From: an uncultured SAR116 cluster alpha proteobacterium
Lineage (GTDB): Bacteria > Pseudomonadota > Alphaproteobacteria > Puniceispirillales > Marisalimonadaceae
DNA: 64,000 nucleotides
Assembly: GCA_902623995.1 (NCBI GenBank)
Contig: CACNWE010000006.1
Location: 47,501 to 111,500 of the forward strand
Reading direction: 5' to 3'
The position numbers were made by a program, and so were the translations under genes. The notes beneath the pieces were generated by a model that saw only the letters and a list, made by a program, of their open reading frames with translations, searched no databases and had not been told where the DNA came from. Positions 21,299 through 31,464 of the stretch are shown here, one piece after another. Numbering within the stretch: the stretch's first letter is position 1; each line of letters opens with the position of its first letter.

Positions 21299-21416
21299 CT
21301 AAAATCTTGGTTTCTAATTTATCAGGAGCTGGTATATCTAAATAAGTTACTACCAGAAAAGCACTTAAAACAATAAGACTTAATATAATTAAAAAAAATT
21401 TATAATTTTTCATCAT
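21273..21416 (-). CDS. 47-aa single-pass membrane peptide upstream of the exported protein
   Basis: Short frame with two tandem ATG starts after an AGGG site. The peptide has a strong hydrophobic helix at residues 6-26 (YKFFLIILSLIVLSAFLVV) followed by YLDIPAPDKLETKILD. The DIPAP plus charged tail resembles small proteins I recall beside aroK in Rhodospirillales. It lies between aroK (divergent) and the 563-aa gene, with its 3' end overlapping that gene by 26 nt, suggesting coupled translation. Function unknown. Confidence 0.7.
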   Translation of the reverse strand: MMKNYKFFLIILSLIVLSAFLVVTYLDIPAPDKLETKILDVNDEKIK

Positions 21417-21549
21417 TATCCCTAAGTTTATAATATAACTAAAAATATGGCGAGTTTTAGACTATTTTAAAATATATTACTTACCATAATTTTAAAAAAG
21501 TTTCTAAAAATATGATGTTTGTATTAGGTTAATGTGATATTTAAATTAA

Positions 21550-22116
21550 ATGTTGAAATTTGAAGAAATGCATCCTTACCATGACAAGGTTACTTTGATT
21601 GGAATGATGGGCACAGGAAAGTCTAAATTTGGCCGTCAAATTGCAAAACTTTTAAAATTTAATTTTTATGATATAGATCATATGATTGAAAAAGAATTCA
21701 TAATGTCAATAAAAGAACTTTTCCAGAAATATGATGAAGATTTTTTTAGAAAAATAGAAAAGAAAACGATTAGTGATTTAGTTTTAAAAATTAATAAAAA
21801 TAAAGAAAAAGCAATAATTAGTCTTGGCGGTGGTGGATTTGATGACGAGGAAACTAGAGATTTATTATTAAATAATACAAATGTTATTTGGCTAAACACT
21901 CCTGTAAATATTTTGGTTCAAAGAGTTGGAGATGGATCTAAAAGACCTATGATAAAAGGTAATATAAGAGATTCGATATTACAACTTTTAAAAATAAGAA
22001 CTAAATATTATTCTCTTTGTCATAATCAAATAAATACTGATAAACTTAGTCAATATCAAATAACTGAAAGATTAATTAATTTAATATCTCATCAAGGTAA
22101 TATAGCAATAAAATGA
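21550..22116 (+). CDS. aroK: Shikimate kinase
   Basis: Phosphorylates shikimate at O3. The P-loop GMMGTGKSKFG is at about residues 18-28, the shikimate-binding DIDHMIEKE at about 42, and GGGGFDDEETR matches the conserved Gly-rich loop. Length 188 aa. Its stop overlaps the aroB start as ATGA, so the two are translationally coupled. A second ATG at 21568 could also serve as start. Confidence 0.93.
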   Translation: MLKFEEMHPYHDKVTLIGMMGTGKSKFGRQIAKLLKFNFYDIDHMIEKEFIMSIKELFQKYDEDFFRKIEKKTISDLVLKINKNKEKAIISLGGGGFDDEETRDLLLNNTNVIWLNTPVNILVQRVGDGSKRPMIKGNIRDSILQLLKIRTKYYSLCHNQINTDKLSQYQITERLINLISHQGNIAIK

Positions 22117-23246
22117 AACCAAACATTATTAACGTTTCACTTAACAATAAATCTAAAAATTTTTCATATCCGATTTTAATAGGTAATGGTTTATTATCTA
22201 ATTGTGAAGAACTTTTGAAAACACTTGTATTAAAAAGAAAAGTTATTTTAATCCATGATAGTTTTTTTTCTTTAAATAAAAAAAATAATAAACAATTTAT
22301 TTCATTTGTTGAAATAATAAAAAAACTAGCTGAATCAATAAATTTGATTGGTATTCCAGGAGGTGACAAAACAAAAAATATTTCTCAATTAGAGTATATC
22401 TTAGAAAAATCTTTATCATTTAAGATAGATAGAAGTAGTTTAATAATTGCTTTTGGGGGGGGCGTTGTTGGTGACATAGCAGGATTTGCTGCTTCAATAC
22501 TTCTAAGAGGTATAGATTTTATTCAGATACCCACTACCCTATTAGCTCAGGTAGATAGTTCGGTAGGAGGTAAGACTGGTATTAATAGCAGTAAAAGTAA
22601 AAACTTAATTGGTTCTTTTCATCAACCGGTTGCAGTTATAACAGACGCAGATATACTCAAGACATTACCTAAAAGAGAATTTTTAGCTGGCTTGGTTGAA
22701 GTTATCAAATATGGTCTCATTTACGACGTTAAATTTTTTAACAATTTAGAAAATAACTACAAATATATTCTAAATTATGATCAATTAAAGTTAAATGAAG
22801 TAATTAGCAAATCTTGTGAAATAAAATCTTTAATAATTAAAAATGATGAAAAGGAAAATGGTAAAAGAGCTCTACTCAATCTTGGGCATACCTTTGGTCA
22901 TGCTATTGAATCATTTGGTAAATATGATGGGAAAATTATTCACGGTGAAGCAGTATCAATTGGAATTTGCTTAGCATTCAGACTTTCAAGTAAGATAGGT
23001 TATTGCCCTCAAATTGAAACTGATAGAGTAGTTAATTTTTTTAAACAATTAACCCTACCTACTTCTTTAAAAGAGTTGAATAATTTTCCTATTACAACAT
23101 CAGAAATGTTAAAAAAATTCAGATATGATAAAAAGAACAAAAATAACCAGTTAACATTTATTCTTAACAAAAAAATTGGAAAATCTTTTATAAAAAATAA
23201 TATGGATGAAAATATTTTAAATGAATTTCTAAATGATGAGATATAA
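22113..23246 (+). CDS. aroB: 3-dehydroquinate synthase
   Basis: NAD-dependent cyclase making dehydroquinate, second step of the shikimate pathway. Visible are the NAD-binding GGGVVGDIAGFAAS, PTTLLAQVDSSVGGKTGIN and the metal ligands in NLGHTFGHAIE and HGEAVSIG. Length 377 aa. Coupled to aroK by a 4-nt overlap; the next gene starts on its last base. Confidence 0.96.
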   Translation: MKPNIINVSLNNKSKNFSYPILIGNGLLSNCEELLKTLVLKRKVILIHDSFFSLNKKNNKQFISFVEIIKKLAESINLIGIPGGDKTKNISQLEYILEKSLSFKIDRSSLIIAFGGGVVGDIAGFAASILLRGIDFIQIPTTLLAQVDSSVGGKTGINSSKSKNLIGSFHQPVAVITDADILKTLPKREFLAGLVEVIKYGLIYDVKFFNNLENNYKYILNYDQLKLNEVISKSCEIKSLIIKNDEKENGKRALLNLGHTFGHAIESFGKYDGKIIHGEAVSIGICLAFRLSSKIGYCPQIETDRVVNFFKQLTLPTSLKELNNFPITTSEMLKKFRYDKKNKNNQLTFILNKKIGKSFIKNNMDENILNEFLNDEI

Positions 23247-24514
23247 TGCCAGACATATTCATATTTTTATGTAACATACTTTTTTTAATTCTTTTATCAG
23301 GTTTTTTTTCAAGTTCTGAAACTGCTTTAACAGCTGTTTCAGAGGCTAGAATCCATGAGTTAGCTCTTCAAGGTAATAAGAGAGCAATAAGCATTGAAAG
23401 AATTTTGGCTAAAAAAGAAAAAATGATTAGTACAATTTTAATAGGTAATAATTTAGTAAATATTGTAGCTTCAGTATATACAACAAGCTTTGCTATAATT
23501 TATTTTGAGGAGTTTGATTTAATTTTTGTAACCATATTATTAACAATTCTTTTAGTAATTTTTGCAGAAGTTATTCCTAAAACTTATGCTTTTAGCCACG
23601 CAGATCAAGTTGCTTTGACTGTTGCTCCAATAATTAATTTTTTTATTTTTTTATTGACACCTGCTACATTTATTACCGAACGTTTTGCAAAAATAGTATC
23701 TGGACCAGTAATTAATGATGAAGAGGCAAAAACTGAAGAACTTAGAGGAATGATTAGATTACATGCTGGAAATGAAAGTCGCGGAAAAGAGCGTGGAAAA
23801 ATGATGTCTAGTATGCTTGATATGGATGAGGTAACTATAGAAGCTGTTATGACACACAGAGGAGCAGTTACAATGATAGATTCTAAGGAAGATCCTGAGC
23901 AGATTTTCAAAGTTGTAGGGGAAAGTCCATTTACTAGAATACCAATTTACTCAGGTAATCCTGATAATATAATCGGTATTTTACATGCAAAAGAATTATT
24001 TAGAAATTTAAGAAGAAGGAACTTTAAAAATATAAACTCAATAAATTTATCTGAATTAATGATACAACCGTACTTTGCTCCAGAAACAACACTATTATTT
24101 GACCAATTAGAGACTTTTAAAACTAGAAGAGAACACTTTGCTGTAGTGGTTGATGAATATGGTGATTTTCGAGGTATAGTTACACTTGAAGATATTCTAG
24201 AAGAAATAGTAGGTGAAATTGATGATGAAACTGATTTAAAGGTTAAGGGCCTTAAACCTCAACCAGATGGATCATTTATAGTAGATGGTTCTGTGACAAT
24301 ACGAGATCTTAACCGCTCGCTGGGTTGGTCACTGCCAGACCAAAATGCAAATACTATTGCAGGTTTAGTCTTATATGAATCAAAAACAATACCTGAACCT
24401 GGACAAGAGTTTAGATTTTTTGATATTAGATTTAGAATACTCCAAAAAAAATCAAATTTTATATCTCAATTACGTTTATGGAATGAGTTAGGAATAAATA
24501 AAAATAAAAATTAA
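23246..24514 (+). CDS. CNNM/CorC-HlyC family membrane protein
   Basis: Integral membrane protein with an N-terminal DUF21 (CNNM) domain (about 1-180, three to four helices, starting FLCNILFLILLSGFFSSSETALTAVSEAR), paired CBS domains (about 200-330, including VVDEYGDFRGIVTLEDILEEIVGEI) and a C-terminal CorC_HlyC domain (about 340-420). Such proteins are linked to Mg2+/Co2+ efflux or resistance. Length 422 aa. It follows aroB (TAATG overlap), the usual alphaproteobacterial position, and shares its stop region with bolA. Confidence 0.9.
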   Translation: MPDIFIFLCNILFLILLSGFFSSSETALTAVSEARIHELALQGNKRAISIERILAKKEKMISTILIGNNLVNIVASVYTTSFAIIYFEEFDLIFVTILLTILLVIFAEVIPKTYAFSHADQVALTVAPIINFFIFLLTPATFITERFAKIVSGPVINDEEAKTEELRGMIRLHAGNESRGKERGKMMSSMLDMDEVTIEAVMTHRGAVTMIDSKEDPEQIFKVVGESPFTRIPIYSGNPDNIIGILHAKELFRNLRRRNFKNINSINLSELMIQPYFAPETTLLFDQLETFKTRREHFAVVVDEYGDFRGIVTLEDILEEIVGEIDDETDLKVKGLKPQPDGSFIVDGSVTIRDLNRSLGWSLPDQNANTIAGLVLYESKTIPEPGQEFRFFDIRFRILQKKSNFISQLRLWNELGINKNKN

Positions 24515-24837
24515 GTTTTTTTATATTCTTCTATAGTATATGTTTTTATTATTACTGAATGGAGATCTGATAAAAATTCTTCTCTCAAGTTTTGATTAAC
24601 CATTCTATGTCTTTCTATTCTGTTTAAATTTTTAAACTTTTCTGAAACAATTATGATTTCAAAGTGACTTTCTACATCTTCTTTAAAGTTTTGATGACCT
24701 CTATGTTGTTCAGAGACGTCTATAACAGAAAAAAATTCTGGTTCATAATTTTTTAAAATTAAATTTTCAATATTAGTTTTTCTTTTCAATAGTATCTCTT
24801 TTATTAAATTTTTAAAAAAATAATTCCCACCTTGCAT
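24511..24837 (-). CDS. BolA family protein
   Basis: BolA-like regulator or partner of monothiol glutaredoxins in iron-sulfur handling. The fold is recognisable from LILKNYEPEFFSVIDVSEQH, SHFEIIIVSEKFKNLNRIERHRMVNQNL, with the conserved HR and His residues. Length 108 aa, slightly long at the N-terminus. It converges on the CorC gene with a 4-nt overlap of stop codons and is divergent from the J-domain gene. Confidence 0.9.
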   Translation of the reverse strand: MQGGNYFFKNLIKEILLKRKTNIENLILKNYEPEFFSVIDVSEQHRGHQNFKEDVESHFEIIIVSEKFKNLNRIERHRMVNQNLREEFLSDLHSVIIKTYTIEEYKKT

Positions 24838-24880
24838 GGATTACTACATAATTCTATAATTAAAATAAAGAATTAAATTT

Positions 24881-25408
24881 ATGTTGCATACTAATCAAAA
24901 AGAAAAACAAGAAAAGATTTGCTCTAATCCTAATTGTAAAGAATTAGGGGTATATCCTGCGCCCAAATCTAGGGATCGGCTTAGAGAATATTTATACTTC
25001 TGTATCAATTGTATTCGGGACTTTAATAAATCTTGGAATTATTTTGAAGGATTAAATGAACAAGAATTAGAAATTGAAATTAGAAAATCAGTTACTTGGG
25101 ATCGACCAAGTTGGAAATTTGGGACAAAAAATATAAATTATGATTTTGAGAGAGCTTTCAATAGGTTTGAAAATAAAAAAAATATAAAAATTAAAAAAGT
25201 ATCAAATAAAAAATTAGAAGACGCCCTTAGACTATTAGGCTTAAATCATGACTCAAATGTTAAAGAAGTGAAAAAAAAATATAAGTTTTTAGCAAAAAAA
25301 TGGCATCCCGATGTGCAAAATGAAAATCAATCAAAAAATAATAAAGATAAATTTATTGAGATAACAAATGCTTATAAAATTATTTTAGAATCTTTAACGA
25401 AACCTTAA
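24881..25408 (+). CDS. J-domain protein with N-terminal cysteine pairs
   Basis: Short DnaJ-like protein. Residues 1-50 carry four cysteines (CSNPNC and CINC) that may bind zinc; the J domain is at the C-terminus (about 108-172) with the HPD motif in KKWHPDVQ. It lacks the Gly/Phe and substrate-binding domains of DnaJ, so it is probably a dedicated DnaK co-chaperone. It precedes cobS by 32 nt, a conserved neighbourhood in Alphaproteobacteria, suggesting a role with the CobS/CobT AAA+ complex (inference). Confidence 0.88.
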   Translation: MLHTNQKEKQEKICSNPNCKELGVYPAPKSRDRLREYLYFCINCIRDFNKSWNYFEGLNEQELEIEIRKSVTWDRPSWKFGTKNINYDFERAFNRFENKKNIKIKKVSNKKLEDALRLLGLNHDSNVKEVKKKYKFLAKKWHPDVQNENQSKNNKDKFIEITNAYKIILESLTKP

Positions 25409-25440
25409 AAACCTAATAGAAACATTTTTGGAGATAAAAT

Positions 25441-26451
25441 ATGAACGAAGTTAGTCTAACTAACAACATGGACTTTAATTCTGGGACTTTCCCATCTGCA
25501 CAAACCTTAGTTATCGATTCCGAAAAAACATTTGGTTTTAAAACAAACATGAAGGTTGTTGGATTTAATGAAAGAACTAAATTTGTACCTGAAATCGACG
25601 ACAGTTATTTATTTGACGAAACCACAACAAAAGCAATACTTGCTGGATTTTGCTATAATAGAAGAGTTATGATCCAAGGTTACCACGGTACTGGCAAATC
25701 AACACACATTGAACAAGTTGCCGCAAGATTGAATTGGCCATGTGTACGAGTAAATTTAGACAGTCATATATCTCGTTTAGACCTAGTAGGGAAAGATGCA
25801 ATTGTTTTAGAAAATGGAAAGCAAGTAACAGAATTTAGAGAAGGTGTACTACCTTGGGCTCTACAAAACCCTGTAGCAATTGTATTTGATGAATATGACG
25901 CTGGAAGAGCTGATGTAATGTTTGTTATTCAAAGAGTCTTAGAGGTTTCAGGAAAACTGACCCTACTTGACAATAACCGTGTTATAAATCCCCATCAAAA
26001 TTTTAGATTGTTTGCAACAGCCAATACAGTTGGACTTGGAGACACCACAGGGCTATATCACGGAACACAACAAATAAATCAAGGTCAGATGGATAGATGG
26101 TCTATTGTTTCAACCTTAAATTATTTACCAATTGAAGCGGAAGAAGAGATTATTTTATCTAAAGTTCCTAATTTTAATACTAAGGATGGAAAAGAAACTA
26201 TAAAATCAATGGTTTCAATAGCTAATTTAACAAGAAATGGATTTATGTCTGGTGATCTTTCTACTGTAATGTCTCCTAGAACAGTTATAACATGGGCAGA
26301 AAACACAAATATTATTGAAGATATTGATTTAGCTTTCAAGCTAACTTTTTTTAATAAATGCGATGAAATGGAGAGACCAATTTTGTCAGAATATTATCAA
26401 AGGTGTTTTGGAAGAGAATTAATTAAAATCGAAAAAAGTCTAGACGCTTAA
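25441..26451 (+). CDS. cobS: CobS, AAA+ ATPase subunit of aerobic cobaltochelatase
   Basis: MoxR-related AAA+ ATPase that, with CobT and CobN, inserts cobalt into hydrogenobyrinate diamide. Walker A GYHGTGKS lies at about 80-87, Walker [12 protein letters not shown] near 136, and the sensor region [21 protein letters not shown] follows. Length 336 aa matches CobS. GGAG precedes the ATG. It is 7 nt before cobT. CobN is not in this window, so cobalamin synthesis cannot be concluded from this pair. Confidence 0.93.
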   Translation: MNEVSLTNNMDFNSGTFPSAQTLVIDSEKTFGFKTNMKVVGFNERTKFVPEIDDSYLFDETTTKAILAGFCYNRRVMIQGYHGTGKSTHIEQVAARLNWPCVRVNLDSHISRLDLVGKDAIVLENGKQVTEFREGVLPWALQNPVAIVFDEYDAGRADVMFVIQRVLEVSGKLTLLDNNRVINPHQNFRLFATANTVGLGDTTGLYHGTQQINQGQMDRWSIVSTLNYLPIEAEEEIILSKVPNFNTKDGKETIKSMVSIANLTRNGFMSGDLSTVMSPRTVITWAENTNIIEDIDLAFKLTFFNKCDEMERPILSEYYQRCFGRELIKIEKSLDA

Positions 26452-26458
26452 ACTTAAA

Positions 26459-28282
26459 ATGAGCAAAAATTCAGAAAATACTCAATTCCAAAATGCTACT
26501 GCCTCAACTTTAAAAGCAATTTCTGGAAATATGATTGAAGAAAGAGAAATAAAGTTTTCTGGATCTACAGGTTATTTGTCATCTAAAGAGGTTAGATTAC
26601 CAATAATTTCAAAGGAATTGGATGATACAGAATTATTTAAATTAAGAGGTGAGGCAGATAAGATTGCTCTTAAAATTAAGTATCATGATCCTGTTTTACA
26701 TAATAAATATATACCATCTTCAGATTTATCGTCCCAAATTTTTCAGTTAGCAGAGGAATCTAGAATTGAAGCTGTCGGATCTAAAAATCTTCTAGGTATA
26801 AAGAAAAATTTACAAAATTTAGTTGTTGAAAAATTTAAAGAAACAATTCTATCTGTTCCAGGTGGAGAAGATAAGGAAGCGTTAGTAAATGCATTGCACT
26901 TAGTAATAAGAGAAAAAATTACTGGCTCTAACTCCCCTCCAAACACATCTGTTTCTTTAGAGAAATGGCGACCTTGGATTAATAACAAAATTGGTAATCT
27001 TCTAAACCAACTTGCAGAAAATACTACTAATCAAGAAGTTTTTGCTAAATATACAAATCAATTGTTGTCTGTATTACATGCAGATATTGGAGAAAGAGAT
27101 CCTAATAATGATGGTGAAAACGAGGATACTGAAGAGAACAATCCTGATGAGAATGAAGAAAACAATTCATCTGCAGAAAGTGAAAGTGATAATGATGAAG
27201 ATGCCGGATTAGATAGTAGTAACGATGCTCAAGACAATGATCAAGAAATACAGGGTGAAACTCAAGATGCAGATGCTGATAATGAAGATGGAGAGAGTGA
27301 GGGTGAAATCGTTCCTAATCCTTTGTCAGGTGATAATATAGGTAAAAATAATATTAATTATAATTATCAAGTCTTTTCTACCAAGTATGACGAAATCGTC
27401 AATGCCACAGAGTTATGTGAAGAAGACGAACTTAGCCGACTAAGAGGAACACTTGATAAACAACTTGAAAATCTTCAAGGTGCTATAGCTAGATTGGCTA
27501 ATAAACTTCAAAGAAAATTACAGGCCAAACAGAATAGATCCTGGAACTTTGATCTTGAAGAAGGAATGTTAGATGCATCAAAATTAGCTAGAGTAATTAC
27601 TCAACCATTATTTCCACTTTCTTATAAGCAGGAAAAAGATATGAAATTTAGAGATACGATAGTGACTTTGCTAATAGATAATTCTGGGTCAATGAGGGGG
27701 AGGCCCATAACCATTGCAGCAATTTGCGCTGACATTATGGCTAGAACACTTGAAAGATGTGGAGTAAAGGTTGAAATCTTGGGTTTCACCACAAAAGCAT
27801 GGAAGGGTGGTCAATCGCGGGAACAATGGATAAATGAAGGTAAACCAACCTATCCTGGAAGATTGAATGACTTAAGGCATATAATTTATAAACCAGCAGA
27901 CGCACCATGGAGAAGAGCAAAAAATTCACTTGGATTAATGCTTAGAGAGGGAATTTTAAAGGAGAACATAGATGGTGAGGCATTAATCTGGGCACATGAG
28001 CGACTATTAGGTAGAGTTGAAGACAGAAAAATCCTCATGGTTATAAGTGATGGCGCACCTGTTGATGATACTACACTTTCTTCTAATAGCGGTAACTACT
28101 TAGAACTTCATCTGAAACAGGTAATCTCATTTATTGAAAATAGATCACCAGTAGAATTAGTTGCAATTGGTATTGGTCACGACGTTACACGTTATTATGA
28201 TAAAGCAGTAACACTCACTGATGCTGAGCAATTGGGTGGAGCTGTTACTGAACAGCTGGCTGACTTATTCAGTGAAGAATGA
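26459..28282 (+). CDS. cobT: CobT, VWA-domain subunit of aerobic cobaltochelatase
   Basis: Partner of CobS. The N-terminal half is helical, followed by a very acidic low-complexity segment at about residues 210-290 (Asp/Glu/Asn-rich) and a C-terminal von Willebrand factor A domain with MIDAS motif DNSGSMRG near residue 405. All three features and the 607-aa length match CobT. It ends 2 nt from the convergent rpmB. Confidence 0.93.
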   Translation: MSKNSENTQFQNATASTLKAISGNMIEEREIKFSGSTGYLSSKEVRLPIISKELDDTELFKLRGEADKIALKIKYHDPVLHNKYIPSSDLSSQIFQLAEESRIEAVGSKNLLGIKKNLQNLVVEKFKETILSVPGGEDKEALVNALHLVIREKITGSNSPPNTSVSLEKWRPWINNKIGNLLNQLAENTTNQEVFAKYTNQLLSVLHADIGERDPNNDGENEDTEENNPDENEENNSSAESESDNDEDAGLDSSNDAQDNDQEIQGETQDADADNEDGESEGEIVPNPLSGDNIGKNNINYNYQVFSTKYDEIVNATELCEEDELSRLRGTLDKQLENLQGAIARLANKLQRKLQAKQNRSWNFDLEEGMLDASKLARVITQPLFPLSYKQEKDMKFRDTIVTLLIDNSGSMRGRPITIAAICADIMARTLERCGVKVEILGFTTKAWKGGQSREQWINEGKPTYPGRLNDLRHIIYKPADAPWRRAKNSLGLMLREGILKENIDGEALIWAHERLLGRVEDRKILMVISDGAPVDDTTLSSNSGNYLELHLKQVISFIENRSPVELVAIGIGHDVTRYYDKAVTLTDAEQLGGAVTEQLADLFSEE

Positions 28283-28284
28283 TA

Positions 28285-28584
28285 TTAAGAAGAGCTAACT
28301 TCTTTTTTTAAATTTTTTTGAATAGATTTTTTAATTGCTATAGCTTGAGGTGCTAAGACTCTATTACTTGTCTTTGATAAGTAATCATCTAAACCTCCAT
28401 TTTTTTCAACAGACTTTAGAGCTCTTACAGATACTTTCATGCTTATGAATTTATCTAAAGACTTACTGAAGAACTTAACATTTTGAAGATTAGGTAAAAA
28501 TTTTCTTTTAGTTTTATTTTTTGCATGACTAACATTATTGCCACTCATAACACTTTTACCTGAAATTTCACAAACTCTGGACAT
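28285..28584 (-). CDS. rpmB: 50S ribosomal protein L28
   Basis: Large-subunit protein. The start MSRVCEISGKSVMSGNNVSHAKNK and the KRKFLPNLQ segment are diagnostic. ATG 28584 is preceded by another ATG at 28587 and by GAGG; family proteins start MSR. At 99 aa it is the longer alphaproteobacterial form. It converges on cobT. Confidence 0.95.
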   Translation of the reverse strand: MSRVCEISGKSVMSGNNVSHAKNKTKRKFLPNLQNVKFFSKSLDKFISMKVSVRALKSVEKNGGLDDYLSKTSNRVLAPQAIAIKKSIQKNLKKEVSSS

Positions 28585-28657
28585 CATATACCTCAAAAAT
28601 AATCTAATGACTTATAAAATAGCAAGCCTTAGAGGTCAAGTTAAATGGTAGAGGAAA

Positions 28658-29782
28658 CTAATTTTTATAATTTTTAAAACCATTAATTGCAACATTCATA
28701 GCATCTTTGGGATTATCAATAACACCAACTATATCAAAAATATTTTTTATATTATCTCTTTTCATTAATTTTAATATGCCACTTATTATTTGATTTGCAA
28801 CTAAAGGTCCTTCAAATGTTAGAGAAGAATATAATTGGACTAAATGTGCTCCACACAAAATTTTTACATATGCAGTTTTACTGTCTGATACTCCACCAGC
28901 TGCAATTAAAAATAATTTATAATTGTTATTTTTAATTATTTTGTTTGCTTGTGACAAAATATCTGTGGATTTTTTAAATAATGGTTTTCCAGACAATCCT
29001 CCTAATTCATTAGATTTTTTTGATTTTAGATTACTTTCTCTATCTAACGTAGTATTGGAGATGACCAACCCAAAAATTTTTTGCGAATGAGCTGTTTCAA
29101 TAATTGATTTCAATGTTTGCTTATTTATATCTGGAGCAATCTTCAAAAAAATTGGCAATTTCTTATTAAAAGTTTTGGATGTGGCAATCCCATCCTTAAC
29201 AAATTTTATAATTTTTTCTAAATTATTTTTTTTTTGAAAGTCTCTTAAGTTTGGCGTGTTTGGTGAAGAAACATTTATAGAAACATAATCAGCAAATACA
29301 GATAAATTTTCAGCAAGCACTTTATAATCGCTTAACCTGTTCTTACTATCTTTGTTGGGACCAATGTTAATTCCAACAAGAAAATCACTTCCTACTGGAA
29401 ATTTTTTTCTATAATGCTCTAATTTGTTTTTGGCTTCTAACATTCCTAAATTGTTAAAACCATTTCGGTTTATTATAGCCTTATCTTTTTCTAATCTGAA
29501 AATTCTTGGTTTTGGATTTCCATATTGAGGCAGTGGTGTAATAGTGCCAACTTCAGTGAAACCAAAGTTCAAAAAATGAACTCTGTTTATTACCTCTGCA
29601 TTTTTATCAAAACCAGCGGCAACTCCAAGTAAATTTTTAAAAATCAAATCACCAATGTTAATTGGAATTACACTTTGATCTAACCTTGGATGTAAACCAA
29701 GTTTCAAGAATTTAATGGTTAGTCTGTGTGCAATTTCTGGATCAAGCTTTCTTACAAAAAAAGTAATAAATTTCCAAATCAT
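28658..29782 (-). CDS. pyrD: Dihydroorotate dehydrogenase (quinone), class 2
   Basis: Membrane-associated flavoenzyme of pyrimidine synthesis using quinone. The N-terminal helix (MIWKFITFFVRKLDPEIAHRLTIK) marks class 2. FMN and substrate segments AAGFDKNAEV, NRNGFNNLG, SVNVSSPNTPNLR-like SINVSSPNTPNLR and GVSDSKTAY are present. Length 374 aa. It follows lysS by 5 nt on the minus strand. Confidence 0.95.
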   Translation of the reverse strand: MIWKFITFFVRKLDPEIAHRLTIKFLKLGLHPRLDQSVIPINIGDLIFKNLLGVAAGFDKNAEVINRVHFLNFGFTEVGTITPLPQYGNPKPRIFRLEKDKAIINRNGFNNLGMLEAKNKLEHYRKKFPVGSDFLVGINIGPNKDSKNRLSDYKVLAENLSVFADYVSINVSSPNTPNLRDFQKKNNLEKIIKFVKDGIATSKTFNKKLPIFLKIAPDINKQTLKSIIETAHSQKIFGLVISNTTLDRESNLKSKKSNELGGLSGKPLFKKSTDILSQANKIIKNNNYKLFLIAAGGVSDSKTAYVKILCGAHLVQLYSSLTFEGPLVANQIISGILKLMKRDNIKNIFDIVGVIDNPKDAMNVAINGFKNYKN

Positions 29783-29787
29783 TGAAT

Positions 29788-31389
29788 CTATTCTTTAACT
29801 AAGTTACCTAGAATAACATCTTCTAATAATTTTTTAGTTGGTTCAATCCCATAGAGTTTTATGAAACTTCCCATTCTAGGTCCTTCAGATTGTCCTAGAA
29901 CAGTCTCGTACAAGCCTTTAAACCATTCACGTAAATTCTCATATCCAAGTTTCTTTCCAATTGCAAATACTATAGCTTGAATATCATCAGAAGAGGTGTC
30001 ATTATTTAATGTTGATAAAGTATTCATTAATTCTGTAATACCTTTTTTCTCTTTTTCATTTGGAAGCCTATACTTCTTTTGAGGTTCTATTTTCTCTTTG
30101 TAATAATTAACAGCTAGATCAATTAACTCATCTAATTCTTTAGTTCTTTTTGAATTAGGTGAGTAGGTTTTGACATATCCCCATACTATATCTGGATCGC
30201 TAGCATAACATACGGACACTAAATTTAACAATAATGTATATGTAACAGGAAGGTCATTAGATTTTGGTGAACCTTTGTGTAAATGCCATACTGGATTATC
30301 AATTTTTCCACGATTGTCTTGTTCAGAATAATTTTTCAGATGCGCAAAATATTCATCAGTGGTTTTAGGTATAACATCAAAAAAAAGTTTCTTAGCTCTT
30401 TTGGGATTTGTATACATAAACAGACTTAAAGATTCAGGTGAACCATATCTCAACCACTCCTCTATGGATAAACCATTACCTTTGGATTTTGAAATCTTTT
30501 CACCATTGTTATCAAGAAAAAGTTCGTATGAAAAACCAGATGGAGGTGTTCCTCCAAGGACTCTCAATATTTTGCTAGATAAAATTACACTTTCAGATAA
30601 GTCTTTGCCTGACATCTCATAATCTACACCTAGTGCAAACCAACGCATTGCCCAATCACACTTCCACTGCAACTTACATGATCCTCCAAGAATAGAAACA
30701 GCAACTAATTCTTTAGTATCTTCGTCAATATAACTTACAGTATTGTTTTTAGTATTGATTGAAATGATTTTAACTTGCAAAACTTTACCAGATTTTGGAC
30801 AGACTGGGAGAAACGGGCTGTAAGTTTTTTTACGATCTTCGCCTAAAGTAGGCAAAATTATATTTTTTATTTTATCGTAATTTAATAAAATTTTTTTGAG
30901 TGCCTCATCAAATTTACCACTTTTATAACAATCTGTAGCTGAAACAAATTCATATTCAAAATTAAAGTGGTCTAAAAATTCCTTTAATTTATGGTTATTA
31001 TGATCACCAAAACTATTAAATTTTTCAAAAGGATCAGGTACACTAGTTAAAGGATGTTCAATAAATTTCTCAAGTAAATCTCTGTTTGGAACATTTTCTG
31101 GAATTTTACGAAAGCCATCCATATCGTCTGAAAAGCATATTAACTTTGTGTTTCTCTCAGTTAAAACTTCAAATGCGTTACGTACAATGTTAGTCCTCGC
31201 AATTTCACCAAATGTTCCAATATGAGGAAGTCCTGAAGGTCCATATCCAGTTTCAAAAAGAACAGGGGTATTGTTATTTTTGGGAGCAGAACTCTCAATT
31301 TTATCCAGTCTATCCCTCAAATTTCTAGCTTCAACAAAAGGCCAAGCATTGGATTTCTCTGCAAGTTTTTTAATCTCTGATTTTTCCAT
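29788..31389 (-). CDS. lysS: Lysyl-tRNA synthetase, class I
   Basis: Charges tRNA-Lys with the archaeal-type class I fold rather than the usual bacterial class II enzyme. Signature motifs: GPSGLPHIGTFGE (HIGH equivalent HIGT) near residue 50 and KISKSKGNG (KMSKS equivalent) near 300. Length 533 aa. Class I LysRS is common among Alphaproteobacteria. It is read with pyrD from downstream of the groEL terminator. Confidence 0.94.
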   Translation of the reverse strand: MEKSEIKKLAEKSNAWPFVEARNLRDRLDKIESSAPKNNNTPVLFETGYGPSGLPHIGTFGEIARTNIVRNAFEVLTERNTKLICFSDDMDGFRKIPENVPNRDLLEKFIEHPLTSVPDPFEKFNSFGDHNNHKLKEFLDHFNFEYEFVSATDCYKSGKFDEALKKILLNYDKIKNIILPTLGEDRKKTYSPFLPVCPKSGKVLQVKIISINTKNNTVSYIDEDTKELVAVSILGGSCKLQWKCDWAMRWFALGVDYEMSGKDLSESVILSSKILRVLGGTPPSGFSYELFLDNNGEKISKSKGNGLSIEEWLRYGSPESLSLFMYTNPKRAKKLFFDVIPKTTDEYFAHLKNYSEQDNRGKIDNPVWHLHKGSPKSNDLPVTYTLLLNLVSVCYASDPDIVWGYVKTYSPNSKRTKELDELIDLAVNYYKEKIEPQKKYRLPNEKEKKGITELMNTLSTLNNDTSSDDIQAIVFAIGKKLGYENLREWFKGLYETVLGQSEGPRMGSFIKLYGIEPTKKLLEDVILGNLVKE

Positions 31390-31464
31390 AACTTAATTTT
31401 AAATAATATTTTTTATTGCTATATAAGATAATAATAGTAAGCAACAAATAATCAAATAATTGAC

